Assembly (NCBI GenBank): GCA_001604565.1
Contig: LVBV01000017.1
Span: 1-64,000, forward strand
From: Puniceicoccales bacterium Verruco_01
GTDB taxonomy: Bacteria; Verrucomicrobiota; Verrucomicrobiia; Opitutales; Oceanipulchritudinaceae
Direction: 5' to 3'
Length of the DNA stretch: 64,000 bases
Of this stretch, positions 1 through 8,710 are shown piece by piece. The notes under the pieces were generated by a model. The model had not been told where the DNA came from. It searched no databases and saw nothing but the letters and a program-made list of their open reading frames with translations. The translations under genes and the position numbers were made by a program. Position 1 is the first letter of the stretch, and every line of letters begins with the position of its first letter.

Positions 1-45
1 CGCTCCCACGCGAACCGTCACAAGAAGCGTCTGTGGGGAGCCTAG
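1..45 (+). CDS. C-terminal tail of a gene cut by the left edge
   Basis: Frame 1 is open from the first base to a TAG at 43-45 and encodes a basic tail ending HKKRLWGA. Too little is present to name the product. The only support for it being real is the perfect rho-independent terminator on the same strand 113 bases further on, which needs an upstream + strand gene. Confidence 0.35.
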   Translation, partial: RSHANRHKKRLWGA

Positions 46-158
46 GCCGGGTCGTCCCGGTTTGGCGCCACCGCGATCGCGGGGGTTCGCCGCCGGGGAA
101 CTTTGACCACGCCCTTCAAATGCTTGTGTGACGCCCACGCGCTGGGAAATTTGCCCGA

Positions 159-188
159 CGGGCACCTTGAAAAAGGTGCCCGTTTTTT
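159..188 (+). terminator. Rho-independent terminator of the left-edge gene
   Basis: A perfect 10-bp stem (159-168 with 173-182), a GAAA loop and six T residues form a classical intrinsic terminator on the + strand. It ends the transcript that enters from the left edge. Confidence 0.85.
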
Positions 189-228
189 GTGCCCGTGCGC
201 TGCGGCGCCCCCTGGTCCCTGCCGCGTC

Positions 229-256
229 AAAAAAACGCCCCGGAAGACCGGGGCGT
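229..256 (-). terminator. Rho-independent terminator of the 258-aa gene
   Basis: An 8-bp GC stem (236-243 with 248-255) with a four-base loop is followed, on the minus strand, by seven T residues. It lies 28 bases past the stop of the gene at 284-1060 and is back to back with the + strand terminator at 159-188. Confidence 0.85.
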
Positions 257-283
257 GAAAGGCGTGCGGCACAAGGGGCCGGA

Positions 284-1060
284 TCAGTCGATGAAGGTGG
301 TCAGGGCGCTCCGCCACCATTCAAAGTACTCCCGCTCCAGCCGTTCGCGCGGCGGCAGCGGGTAGTAGAGCATGTCCTCGCCGTTGCCGACAAAGAATCC
401 GTTCTTGATCGTGCGGAAAAGGACCTGCCCCGACAGGGCGCGGTCCACCTGCTTGGTCGTCTTGTCCGTCTTGGCCTGCAATTCCATGAGGCAGTCGCGC
501 AGGTGCCCGATGTTGCGGTAGGGAAGATCGCCGATATCGCTCGCCTCCGGATCGTGCGCGAGCTTCTCCAGCATCAGTTCGCAGAAGACGATCTTCGGAA
601 CGGAAATGGCGTTGGCCGGGTTTGTGATCTGCCGGCAAAACTCCGACGGGTTCAGGCTGGACGCCACGCGCGGGGTCATCGGGCAGAACTCCTGGTACAG
701 GTGCAGCGTCCGCGCGAGGTCGCCGGGATAGTCCGCCTTGTCGATGCCGAGAACCCGTCCGTCGTCCGTGGCCAGATACAGCTTCTTCAGCGCCTCCATC
801 GGCACGCGTTCCAGCACGCGGTACACCGAAAGATACACGGACCGCTTGAGTCGCCCGTCCTCGTGCGGCACGGTGCGTCGCTCCATGACCTCCCAGGAAA
901 AACCGTCCGTGGGGAAACCGGGTTCCACCTCGAAGAACACGGCCTGCCCGCGCGAACGTTTGCGCGTGCCCACCGCGTAGTAGTTGCCGAATTCCTCCGG
1001 CGGAAGTTGCGAGGCGATCAGCGATTCCGGAATGAGGGAGAGATAGAGGTACTTGTCCAT
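284..1060 (-). CDS. Conserved-looking cytoplasmic protein of unknown function (258 aa)
   Basis: I do not recognise this protein. It has no signal peptide or membrane segment, mixed charge, and reads like a globular soluble protein. The start at 1060 was chosen over longer in-frame options because AGGAG sits 6 bases upstream, one of the few clear Shine-Dalgarno sites in this window, and the encoded N-terminus MDKYLYLSLIPESLIAS looks native. The gene stands alone, ending at its own strong terminator. Real coding status is well supported by the RBS, terminator and residue composition; function is open. Confidence 0.75.
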   Translation of the reverse strand: MDKYLYLSLIPESLIASQLPPEEFGNYYAVGTRKRSRGQAVFFEVEPGFPTDGFSWEVMERRTVPHEDGRLKRSVYLSVYRVLERVPMEALKKLYLATDDGRVLGIDKADYPGDLARTLHLYQEFCPMTPRVASSLNPSEFCRQITNPANAISVPKIVFCELMLEKLAHDPEASDIGDLPYRNIGHLRDCLMELQAKTDKTTKQVDRALSGQVLFRTIKNGFFVGNGEDMLYYPLPPRERLEREYFEWWRSALTTFID

Positions 1061-1206
1061 CCGTGCTCCTTTCGTGAGGGGGTTTCGGCGACGCGTGCTG
1101 CATCGCCCGCTCCTTAAAAATGAACGCATATCCCCGCGCTTGCAACAATTCGGCTTTTTCCCCCGCCAATGAAGGGCGTGTGGGCGGCAAATCAGATCGG
1201 GTATGC

Positions 1207-1252
1207 AAAAAGGGCAGGACGCCACGCTCACAAACAGCGCAACGTCCCGCCC
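1207..1252 (-). terminator. Terminator of the 63-aa gene
   Basis: On the minus strand a 10-bp stem with one mismatch (1243-1252 with 1212-1221) and a 21-base loop is followed by five T residues. It lies just past the stop of the small gene at 1276. Confidence 0.7.
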
Positions 1253-1275
1253 CTTCTGTCTATCGAAACCCAAGG

Positions 1276-1467
1276 CTACTTCTTCGAGCGGGAGGACTTA
1301 ACCTCCCGGAAGATCGCGCGCGCCTCAGGCGTCAGCTCCGCCTCGTCGATCGACTTGAGTTCGGTGTCGTTCATCTGGCTGTAGCGTTCGCGAAGGATGT
1401 CGGCGGTGGTCTCCTCTTCGAGGAAACCGCCGCGCAGGTTGTTGAGGAATTTGGTAAAGAAGCTCAT
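1276..1467 (-). CDS. Small acidic protein of unknown function (63 aa)
   Basis: The product begins MSFFTKFLNNLRGGFLEEE, is rich in Glu, and ends with a Lys/Arg/Ser tail. It has no membrane segment and no family I recognise; the middle reads like a short helical protein. No strong Shine-Dalgarno is visible before the ATG. The terminator immediately downstream supports a real transcript. It could be the last gene of a small minus-strand group with 1643-2011 and 2097-2540. Confidence 0.55.
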   Translation of the reverse strand: MSFFTKFLNNLRGGFLEEETTADILRERYSQMNDTELKSIDEAELTPEARAIFREVKSSRSKK

Positions 1468-1642
1468 AATTGCATGTCGTTATTTATTGGAATCCCGGCA
1501 TCCGGACGGGAAACCCGCCGCCGGGTGGAAATGGCCGCGGACAAAGCGCACGGGAACAACCCGGCGCGGATCGAGTGCGACAAAAAGCTGCGTTCCGGAG
1601 ATGCGGCAACTCTCCCGGGAACGCCATGCAGCCACGTCGCGA

Positions 1643-2011
1643 TTATCGGGATAATGGCGGCGGCGTTCTTCCGTGCCGCCCGGCCACGAGGCTCCAGCGG
1701 AGGATCGGTATCTCCAACAGGCCCGCCTCAGGAAGATGACGGGGCAGGACCACGGCGCGGATTTCCGGAATCAGGACCGGAATCGTGGCCACGAAGGGCA
1801 GAAGAAGAAGCGCCAGGCGACGCAACCCCCAGAAGAGCAGACCCGCGGGAGGCTCCCCCACTTCGGCCAGCACGCTCCCGCCGTTGCCGGCGACGATCGT
1901 CGCCTCGCGCGTCGGCGGCATGGGCTCGGCCTGCAACGAGGTCTCCACCCTCGCGCCCACAAAGAGGATCGCGAGGGCCAGAATCGCCAGAATCTTCGGC
2001 CACGGGTTCAT
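1643..2011 (-). CDS. Small membrane protein of unknown function (122 aa)
   Basis: The N-terminus (residues about 5-20) is a hydrophobic signal or anchor segment, and a second Leu/Ala-rich segment lies near residues 62-83, so the protein probably crosses the membrane twice with a short periplasmic loop between. The C-terminal tail is basic. I recognise no domain. It lies between two other small minus-strand genes that may be co-transcribed. Composition is compatible with a real gene, but the high G+C of the region makes spurious frames possible. Confidence 0.45.
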   Translation of the reverse strand: MNPWPKILAILALAILFVGARVETSLQAEPMPPTREATIVAGNGGSVLAEVGEPPAGLLFWGLRRLALLLLPFVATIPVLIPEIRAVVLPRHLPEAGLLEIPILRWSLVAGRHGRTPPPLSR

Positions 2012-2096
2012 GCGCTCCAGGGAATGTCTTTCAATACATTCGATAGGGAAAAGACCGGTTGGGACCGCCCTCTGTCAAGAGCAATTCCGCCGTCCG

Positions 2097-2540
2097 TCAC
2101 GGAGCGACGATCTCGAAAGACCCGCGCTGCATCGGCAGGGCGAGGTTCGCCGGGGCGCCCTCCGGGCGAGGTACGTCGAGGATGTAGGTTCCACCCGACG
2201 GACTTTTGAATGTGAAAAGGATCGTATAGCAATCCTGTCCCTTGCGTTCCCGCAGGATGAGAAGGCACATCGGAGCGGGAATTTCCGCCGCTCTCCACAC
2301 GCAGGGGATCACTCTGCCTCCGGCAAGACCGACGCGGGCGAGATCGCTGCGCGAATCCGCAATCTCGATCGCCCTGACGGTGTTTTCGCAAACCTCTCCG
2401 GAACAAGTCAGCGCAAAGGTTTTCCCCCGGAGATCCGGAATGGCGGGAAGCTCAGCCACCGCCCCGTCAACGCCCGCGAAGACGGGGACAAAAAAGAAAA
2501 ACGAAAGCAGCACAAGCCGCAGATACGAAGAACTCTTCAT
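2097..2540 (-). CDS. Small exported protein of unknown function (147 aa)
   Basis: Residues 1-28 form a textbook Sec signal peptide (charged start, a run of Leu/Ser/Phe, then small residues near the cleavage site). The mature part is a beta-rich 120-residue domain with four cysteines (around CSGEVCE, VIPCVW, PMCLL and QDCY) that could form disulfides in the periplasm. I do not recognise the family. No enzyme motif is visible. The gene is the first of a possible three-gene minus-strand set. Confidence 0.6.
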   Translation of the reverse strand: MKSSSYLRLVLLSFFFFVPVFAGVDGAVAELPAIPDLRGKTFALTCSGEVCENTVRAIEIADSRSDLARVGLAGGRVIPCVWRAAEIPAPMCLLILRERKGQDCYTILFTFKSPSGGTYILDVPRPEGAPANLALPMQRGSFEIVAP

Positions 2541-2618
2541 CCTTCTGCCTCCCCAACAAGGGGAACGCTCCCGCGGGTGTCTGTCAACGACTTGAGCGGA
2601 TCGCTCTCCGCCGGCTGC

Positions 2619-2669
2619 AAAAAAATCCCCGCGGACGGGATCAGGGAATGTCCTGTCCGTCCGCGGGGG
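2619..2669 (-). terminator. Terminator of the GH-A glycosidase gene
   Basis: A perfect 13-bp stem (2657-2669 with 2626-2638) followed on the minus strand by seven T residues. It lies 25 bases beyond the stop of the gene at 2694. Confidence 0.85.
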
Positions 2670-2693
2670 ATGTCGAAAGCACCGCCGGATACG

Positions 2694-5639
2694 CTATTTC
2701 CCAGTTGTGGGAAGCGCGTCGCCGAAGTCCAGCCAGTAGGCGGTCATGTCCTTGGTGAAGCACCACCAGCCCGCGCCCGGGATCACGTAGCCCCAGCCGT
2801 AGCTGGAGCAATCGGGCGTGTAATAGGCGATCCAGTAGCCCCGGTTTGTGGTGTCGGCGTTCACACCGGCGTAGAGATAGATCCAGTTCCAGTTGGTGTA
2901 GTTGAAGACCCACGGGAAGTAGGTGTCGTCCACCCATCCCAGATCCGTCCACTTGGCGCCGAGGGTATCCACGGGTGCGTACGCGGACCGCGTCTCGCCT
3001 TCGAGAATCTGGATCTCGTACCACAGGGTGGAAGCCGTCCCGAGGGTCAGGACGCTCGTGGAGGGGGTCACACCGGGGGCCGCGGACAGTTCGTGCAGCA
3101 CATTTCCCTGCGCGTCGAGGGAGCGGAAGCGCACGCGGGCCGGGGGCACCGGCAGGGTGATCGTGGCACCGACGCGCTCGACAAGGCTCGGGGCCGATCC
3201 CCAGTTGGAACCTACCGAGACACGGGCGGGACTCGTCCAGAGCATGTTCGTGTTGGCGGCGTTGCCGGTTGCAACGACAAGGAGCCGCGTGCCGCCGTAG
3301 AGAGCGTCCGCACTGCCGGAGGCGGCGGTCATCGCGATGGTGGACCAGCCCTGTTCCGTGGTGCCGGGCGTGAATTTGATCCCGTTGGAGAAGGTGTGCG
3401 TCTTGCCGTCGGTGAAGCCGATCCACGCCTTCGTGCGAGCCGTGTCAACCGACACGTTTCCGGAAGAGGCGCTCGTGAGGTCCCAGACGAGCTCCCCATT
3501 GTCGGAGGCGAAGGGAACCGACGAGGACGGCGCCTGCGGGGCCTGTGTGAGGCCCGTGGCCGAAGCGCCCACCGAGAGTGACACACGGCTTAATAGGGGC
3601 GTCGCGTTGTCGAGACCGAGTTTCTGTCCGTCGGCGATGCCCCACGCGTAACCCTTCGTGGCGACGATGCCGTGCTCGGTCTCTGGGTCGAACTTCATCG
3701 AATACTCCTGACGGGCCGGAGCCACGTCCTGGCGCAGGAACATGAGGGCGCCGACGAGGGCGTTCGCCATCTTGTTCGGGTGCCGATCCATGTCGAAATG
3801 GGAATTGAAGTAGTCGCGGTCCCAGTTGTGCGCGGCGTCGCCGTACTGGAAGAAGAAGACCCCGTCCCAGTCCTGCAGGCCCGCGTAGGCGCTGAGCAGC
3901 AGCGGCGCCTCGCTGCTGTAGGTGTTGGGCGAGCAATGCATGTATTCGGTGACGAAGAAGGGCTTCCCCTTCACCCTCTGCGCCGCCAGCGAGCCGAGGA
4001 TCCCGCCCCGGTTGTTCACCATGGAGGCGTTCTCCACCGTCCAGTTGGTCGTGCTCCAGTCGTTGTTGGGGAAAACCGGATGCGTCCAGTAGGAGTGGGA
4101 ATCGACCACGTCCATGTGGCTCTGGATGTTGGGCGTGCTCGTGGAAATGATGGTGCCGACGACAAGGCCTGGATAGCCGATGTCGTCGCGGATGTAGTTC
4201 TTCATTCCCACCCAGTAGGACGTTTCCAGTTCCTCAAGGAAGCGGTACCAGTCCGAACGCGCACCACTGGAGATGGTCGAACTGCGCGTGAGGTTCGGAA
4301 TCGCTCCGGAGGAGAGGGCGGTCGCCCCCGGCACTCCGCTGATGCTGCCGCCGGATTGCAGGCTGACCGAACTCAAGTAGATGTTGGAGATCGTGGCGCC
4401 CATTCCGTTCAGCACCACGCGCACGTTGTCGTCCGTCACCCCGGACTGGAACGGGACCTCGAAATACTTCCACGAGGTGTTCAGGCTGCAGGGATTCTCG
4501 AAAAGGGAGGACCACGGGTCGTGGGCGAGGCCCACCTGCATGTTCACCGTGATGGTGCTGTCGGCGCGCGCCCAGAAGGAAAGCGTGTACGTCTGTCCCT
4601 GCGTCACCGCAAGCCCCCCCTGGAGGAACTGGACATGCCAGTCCAGCGTGCCCGGCTTCGTCACACTGACGCGCGCGCTGGTGCGTCCTGAATACGTTCC
4701 GATCGTCACACTGGCTTCCGCGCCGTTGTGCACTTCCAGCGTCCAGGAGGCGGTGCCTTTTGCGAAGTTGCCGTTCGCGAGCATTTCCGTTCCAAGCGGG
4801 ATTTGGTCCACCTTCCACGCATTCAGAAGATCGGTCTGGGTTGCGTACCGCGCCTGAAGCCATGTGTTCCATTTGGCGCGCACCTCCTCGCGAAAAACGA
4901 GCGGCCACGTATCCATGCTGCCGTCCATCCACGTCTGGAGGATGCCGTTCTCGTTGCTGATTTCCACAACGGCCAGCGCCGGGTCCTGCGCCGGAGCAAG
5001 GCCAGTGTAGGGATTCACGGTCAGAAGAAGCTGGCGCGCGTACTCCTTTTGCAACTCGATCATGGCCGGATCGACCAGGGCGATGCCCTTCTGCGTGGTC
5101 CAGTCAACGGAGTCGATCGCCGCGGGAAGTCCGTCGGCGGAATGGAAGAGACGCGCCACGTGCAGGTTCAGGTCCCAGTAGATGCCGCGCTCTTTGAGCG
5201 CGTGCATGAAATACTGCAGGGCGTCGAGGGAAGAAGCCTGCAACGTCCGCGAGCCGCCGGAGGCGTAATCGGGAAGCGTGGGCAGCGACCACGTCTGGTC
5301 CAGATGATGGAAGCGCACGCAATTGAAGCCGAATTTGGCCATGCGCCCCGCGACGGCGTCCGCCTCGGCCTGCGAGGGGAAGTTCGCGGACGCAACGACG
5401 TTCACACCCCAGAAGCGCACGCGGCCATGATCGTTGGCCAGATGCCCGTTGGCGTCGGGAGTAATCCAGCCGTCCTTTCCCGCCGGAGCGCGCAAGAGGA
5501 AGGAGGCGTCCGTCTCGCTTGCCGAGGCGTCGTTCCAGGGCATTGTGAAGGACACCATCGTGGCCGACGCCCCGCAGGCACAGAACAGGGAAGCCAGTGC
5601 AAGAGCACCGCGAACCGAACCAGAGAGGGGTATTCTCAT
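2694..5639 (-). CDS. Exported GH-A clan (GH5-like) glycoside hydrolase with CBM insert and aromatic C-terminal module
   Basis: A 981-aa exported glycosidase. Residues 1-27 (start at 5639) are a signal peptide; the longer in-frame start would bury it. A TIM-barrel N-half (about 50-280) contains ISNENG with the likely acid/base Glu230 after Asn, as in clan GH-A. A jelly-roll carbohydrate-binding insert (about 285-440, CBM4/9/22-like) splits the barrel, which resumes and ends with VTEYMH holding the likely nucleophile Glu565. A beta-sandwich region follows, then a Trp/Tyr-rich module of about 80 residues that resembles the C-termini of the proteins at 11471 and 12633. Neighbouring GH130 and GPH genes suggest a beta-mannoside or related hemicellulose substrate, but the substrate cannot be read from the sequence. 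Confidence 0.8.
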   Translation of the reverse strand: MRIPLSGSVRGALALASLFCACGASATMVSFTMPWNDASASETDASFLLRAPAGKDGWITPDANGHLANDHGRVRFWGVNVVASANFPSQAEADAVAGRMAKFGFNCVRFHHLDQTWSLPTLPDYASGGSRTLQASSLDALQYFMHALKERGIYWDLNLHVARLFHSADGLPAAIDSVDWTTQKGIALVDPAMIELQKEYARQLLLTVNPYTGLAPAQDPALAVVEISNENGILQTWMDGSMDTWPLVFREEVRAKWNTWLQARYATQTDLLNAWKVDQIPLGTEMLANGNFAKGTASWTLEVHNGAEASVTIGTYSGRTSARVSVTKPGTLDWHVQFLQGGLAVTQGQTYTLSFWARADSTITVNMQVGLAHDPWSSLFENPCSLNTSWKYFEVPFQSGVTDDNVRVVLNGMGATISNIYLSSVSLQSGGSISGVPGATALSSGAIPNLTRSSTISSGARSDWYRFLEELETSYWVGMKNYIRDDIGYPGLVVGTIISTSTPNIQSHMDVVDSHSYWTHPVFPNNDWSTTNWTVENASMVNNRGGILGSLAAQRVKGKPFFVTEYMHCSPNTYSSEAPLLLSAYAGLQDWDGVFFFQYGDAAHNWDRDYFNSHFDMDRHPNKMANALVGALMFLRQDVAPARQEYSMKFDPETEHGIVATKGYAWGIADGQKLGLDNATPLLSRVSLSVGASATGLTQAPQAPSSSVPFASDNGELVWDLTSASSGNVSVDTARTKAWIGFTDGKTHTFSNGIKFTPGTTEQGWSTIAMTAASGSADALYGGTRLLVVATGNAANTNMLWTSPARVSVGSNWGSAPSLVERVGATITLPVPPARVRFRSLDAQGNVLHELSAAPGVTPSTSVLTLGTASTLWYEIQILEGETRSAYAPVDTLGAKWTDLGWVDDTYFPWVFNYTNWNWIYLYAGVNADTTNRGYWIAYYTPDCSSYGWGYVIPGAGWWCFTKDMTAYWLDFGDALPTTGK

Positions 5640-5772
5640 ACACTTAAGATAGAGGACTCTCCCGTGTCTCCACAAACCCTCAATTCACGGTCCGGCAATC
5701 GAGGAGACACTTTTTTTTGCTTTGCCCACACATCCCGCGATTCCCGCGCCTCATACGCGGCCTTGCGCGAAT

Positions 5773-5804
5773 GAAAAGGCGCGGCCCATGCAGGGGCCGC
5801 GCCT
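5773..5804 (-). terminator. Terminator of the GPH symporter gene
   Basis: An 11-bp perfect stem (5794-5804 with 5777-5787) with a six-base loop, followed on the minus strand by four T residues. It lies just past the symporter stop. Confidence 0.65.
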
Positions 5805-5831
5805 ATAGAAAACACAAGCCAACAGGAAAAA

Positions 5832-7334
5832 TCAGACCGTGCCGCGGCGCGCCTCCAGCTCGCGGCGGATCTCGTACACCCGCTGCTTGGTGAGCGGGAA
5901 GGTCAGGGCGAAACCGATGGCCAGCAAAAGTCCCGCCACCGGGATGAAGGCCAGGCACGAGCGGATCCAGAAGATCGTGTCCGCATCCTGCACCGCCTTG
6001 TTCGCGTCGAAGCCCGACCACGAGAGGATCGCCCCGCCGAGGAACATGCCAAAGGAATTGCCGAATTTGAGGATCCACGACATGAACGAGGCAAAGCCGC
6101 CCTCGCGCCGCGTGCCGGTGGAAAGTTCGTCGTAGTCCACGATGTCGGCGCCGATGGCGCTGTGGAGCATCCAGATGGACGCGCAGGAAAAGGCGATCAT
6201 GCCGGAGGCCAGAATCTGCAAATACGGGGCGGAGGGGCTGTACAGGAACCACGTTCCCGCAAAGGAAAGGATGCCGACGACGCTCGCCGTGATGATGGCA
6301 TTCACCTTGCCGAATTTCTGCGCCACAAGGTTGAAGACCGGCGGGCCGGAAAAGCCGAGGATCATGTAGCCAAAGCTCATGTAGAAGTTCCAGCTGTCGC
6401 CCGAGACGGTGTCGCCCGCGCAGACGTAATACACGGTGCAGTAGTAGCCGAGGGCTCCCACCATGCTGTTGGCCACCGAGAAGGAGATGCCGAACCAGAG
6501 CATCACCCGGTACGGCTTGCAGCCGAGCGTCTGCTTCATCGAAGTCCAGATGGAGAACTTCTTCTGCTTCGCCGCCACATTCTCGTAGTAGCGCTCCTTG
6601 AGGTTGAAGAACATGTACACCGCCGCGCAGATCATGATGAAGCCCAGGATGCACGTGTAGTAGCGGACGCCCAGAAGCGTGTTCTTCTGCGCGTTGGCTG
6701 TCGTGCCGTCCGCAAGGATCATCGGGGCGGAGATCACAAAGAGATTGGTGAACTTGAGGGCGTAGAAGTTGCCGACCTCGAAGATCTTCTGCATCGCGCT
6801 GCGGTAGGTCATGATCGAGGTGCGCTCGTTGTAGTCGGGCGTCATCTCGTTACTCAGGCTGTTGAAGGGCATGCTGAAGAGGCTCACGATCGGCAGGTAG
6901 ATCATGTTGGTGCCCATCATCCAGAGGAAGATGTAGTCCAGCCGCACGCTCCAGAAGCCGAGGTCCAGATCGAAGCCCTTGCCCGCCCAGCTTTCCGGGC
7001 ACATGAAAATGAGCGGCAGGCACACGCCCGCCAGAATGCCGGACAGCAGAATATAGGGGCGGCGCCTTCCCCATCGGCTGCGCGTATTGTCGGAAATCCA
7101 GCCACAGACCGGGTCCGCGAAGGCGTCGTAGATGCGCATGAACATCAGCGCGAAGCCGATGAGCATGGGATCCACCTTGAGGTAGATGTTGAACACCGCG
7201 AAGGCCACGCCCGGATAGAGCCAGAAGCCCCACATCTCGATCGCGGTGCCCAGCCCGTAGGCGGATTTCTCGCGGAAGGGCAGGCGGTCGCGATTCGTTT
7301 GCGTGACTGAGGGAGAGCCGGGATCCTGAGACAT
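5832..7334 (-). CDS. GPH-family sugar:cation symporter (MFS_2)
   Basis: A 500-aa inner-membrane carrier with about 12 hydrophobic helices. The signature DAFADPVCGWISDNTRSRWG, followed by RRRPYI (residues about 70-95), is the D-DP-G-D-R-GR-RP motif of the glycoside-pentoside-hexuronide:cation symporters, which move oligosaccharides or glycosides with H+ or Na+. The length matches the family. It lies downstream of the GH130 gene and upstream of the large exported glycosidase, all on the minus strand, but a hairpin sits in each gap, so the three may be partly independent transcripts. The likely role is inner-membrane uptake of the oligosaccharide that GH130 phosphorolyses. Substrate is inferred from context only. 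Confidence 0.88.
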   Translation of the reverse strand: MSQDPGSPSVTQTNRDRLPFREKSAYGLGTAIEMWGFWLYPGVAFAVFNIYLKVDPMLIGFALMFMRIYDAFADPVCGWISDNTRSRWGRRRPYILLSGILAGVCLPLIFMCPESWAGKGFDLDLGFWSVRLDYIFLWMMGTNMIYLPIVSLFSMPFNSLSNEMTPDYNERTSIMTYRSAMQKIFEVGNFYALKFTNLFVISAPMILADGTTANAQKNTLLGVRYYTCILGFIMICAAVYMFFNLKERYYENVAAKQKKFSIWTSMKQTLGCKPYRVMLWFGISFSVANSMVGALGYYCTVYYVCAGDTVSGDSWNFYMSFGYMILGFSGPPVFNLVAQKFGKVNAIITASVVGILSFAGTWFLYSPSAPYLQILASGMIAFSCASIWMLHSAIGADIVDYDELSTGTRREGGFASFMSWILKFGNSFGMFLGGAILSWSGFDANKAVQDADTIFWIRSCLAFIPVAGLLLAIGFALTFPLTKQRVYEIRRELEARRGTV

Positions 7335-7403
7335 GGGGTGTTTTTCCAGGGGTGGCAGTGGACACGCGGCGGGAAACCGCGCCAGAAAAGAGAAAACGAG
7401 AAG

Positions 7404-7432
7404 GCCGCGCGGGAGTCAACGTCCCGCGCGGC
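7404..7432 (-). terminator. Probable terminator of the GH130 gene
   Basis: An 11-bp perfect stem (7422-7432 with 7404-7414) followed on the minus strand by a broken T-rich run (CTTCTCGTTTTCTC). Partial read-through into the symporter gene is possible. Confidence 0.55.
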
Positions 7433-7444
7433 TAGGGAGGGGTG

Positions 7445-8428
7445 TCAGCGAAGTTCGTTTGTTTTCTTCACCCACTCGACGATCTCGTCGGCCTTGCAGA
7501 AGGCCATGGCGGTGTAGGTGTCCGCCGCGCCGTAATAGATCGCGATGCGGCCTGAGGGCGCGTCGCAGAGTGTGGCGCAGGGGAAGCACACGTTGGGAAC
7601 GAATCCCGTCGTCTCGTAGGACTTTTCCGGGGTGATGAGGTAATCCTCCGCGCGGGCGATCACCTTCCAAGGCTGCTCCAAGTCCAGCAGCGCGGCGCCG
7701 AAGCTATAGACGAAGCCGTTGCAGGTGCCCGACACGCCGTGGTAGAAGAGGAGCCAGCCCTCGGTCGTTTCGAGCGGAATCGGGCCCGCGCCGATCTTGA
7801 CGCCCTGCCACCAGCCCCTGCCGCCGGCGCGCATCACCATGCGGTGCTTGCCCCAGTAGGTGAGGTCGGGCGACTGCGAGAGCACGATGTCGCCAAAGGG
7901 CGTGTGCGCGCTGTCGGAAGGACGGGAGAAAAGGAAGTAATTGCCGTTGATCTTGCGGGGGAAGAGCACGCCGTTGCGGTTGAAGGGCATGCAGGGGTTT
8001 TCCATCGAATGGAAGGTCTTGAAGTCCTTCGTCCAGCCCATGCCGATTGAGGCGCCCGGAAAATCGTCGCACCAGGTGACGAGGTAGCGGTCCTCGATCT
8101 TCACGACGCGCGGATCGTAGGCGTAGCTGCGGGGCTTGGCCTTGCCGTCCTCGCCGATCCATTCGATGATCTTGTCTTCCACCTCGATGTGGATGCCGTC
8201 CTTGCTTTTACCCGCATGCAGGTTCGCGCGTCCATTCTTGCCGTCGGCGCGGAAGACGCCCGCGAAGGCGCCCTCGAAAGGCACCACGGCGCTATTGTAG
8301 ATGCGCGAGGTGGATGGCGTCGGGTTCCAGTCGATGAGCGGGTTCCCGCTGTAGCGCCACATGAGGGCGTCGCTGCCGGCGGGACGGTTTTCCCAGGGAA
8401 TGTTGGGGAGTGCTTGTCCGATGATCAT
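7445..8428 (-). CDS. GH130 family beta-mannoside phosphorylase/hydrolase
   Basis: A 327-aa soluble five-blade beta-propeller protein. Family features are NSAVVP (45-50), YDPRV with the likely proton donor Asp105, RPSDSAHTPFGD (169-180), KIGAGP (211-216) and FYHGV with His230, a position used for phosphate binding in phosphorylases. GH130 enzymes phosphorolyse or hydrolyse beta-1,4- or beta-1,2-mannosides; the absence of a signal peptide and the adjacent sugar symporter fit an intracellular phosphorylase giving mannose 1-phosphate. The subfamily, and so the exact acceptor (glucose, GlcNAc or mannose), cannot be decided by eye. Confidence 0.87.
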   Translation of the reverse strand: MIIGQALPNIPWENRPAGSDALMWRYSGNPLIDWNPTPSTSRIYNSAVVPFEGAFAGVFRADGKNGRANLHAGKSKDGIHIEVEDKIIEWIGEDGKAKPRSYAYDPRVVKIEDRYLVTWCDDFPGASIGMGWTKDFKTFHSMENPCMPFNRNGVLFPRKINGNYFLFSRPSDSAHTPFGDIVLSQSPDLTYWGKHRMVMRAGGRGWWQGVKIGAGPIPLETTEGWLLFYHGVSGTCNGFVYSFGAALLDLEQPWKVIARAEDYLITPEKSYETTGFVPNVCFPCATLCDAPSGRIAIYYGAADTYTAMAFCKADEIVEWVKKTNELR

Positions 8429-8710
8429 GGCTGTTGTGAAACGCAGTTGAGGAAGCCAGCCTAGGCGGGTTTTCCGGAGAGAGGCGAGCGCTTACCCACG
8501 TAAAAACCACCGGTTTTTTCACTTTTTGGTCGTTTTCGCGTTCTTTTTCACGAAATTCCACCCCGGAGTGAAAAAATCCTCAAATCCGCCGCGCAAAATT
8601 GATTTTCCCGGGCGGAACGGAAAAACCGCAGGGAAATTTGCGCCGTCAAGAGGCGTCTGTCATGCTGGAATACCTCGGGAGACGCTTTCTCCCACGACGG
8701 AGGAAGATTG
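8429..8710. promoter_or_regulatory. Divergent control region with operator-like palindromes
   Basis: This 282-bp gap separates divergent GH130 (-) and Old Yellow Enzyme (+) genes. It holds a 7+7 palindrome (AAAAACC at 8502-8508, GGTTTTT at 8512-8518) and, just left of it, a TAAGCGCT half-site read on the minus strand near 8485-8494 that looks like a LacI-type operator half. A GGAGG at 8699-8703 serves the + strand gene. No confident -35/-10 pair was found. Confidence 0.35.
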
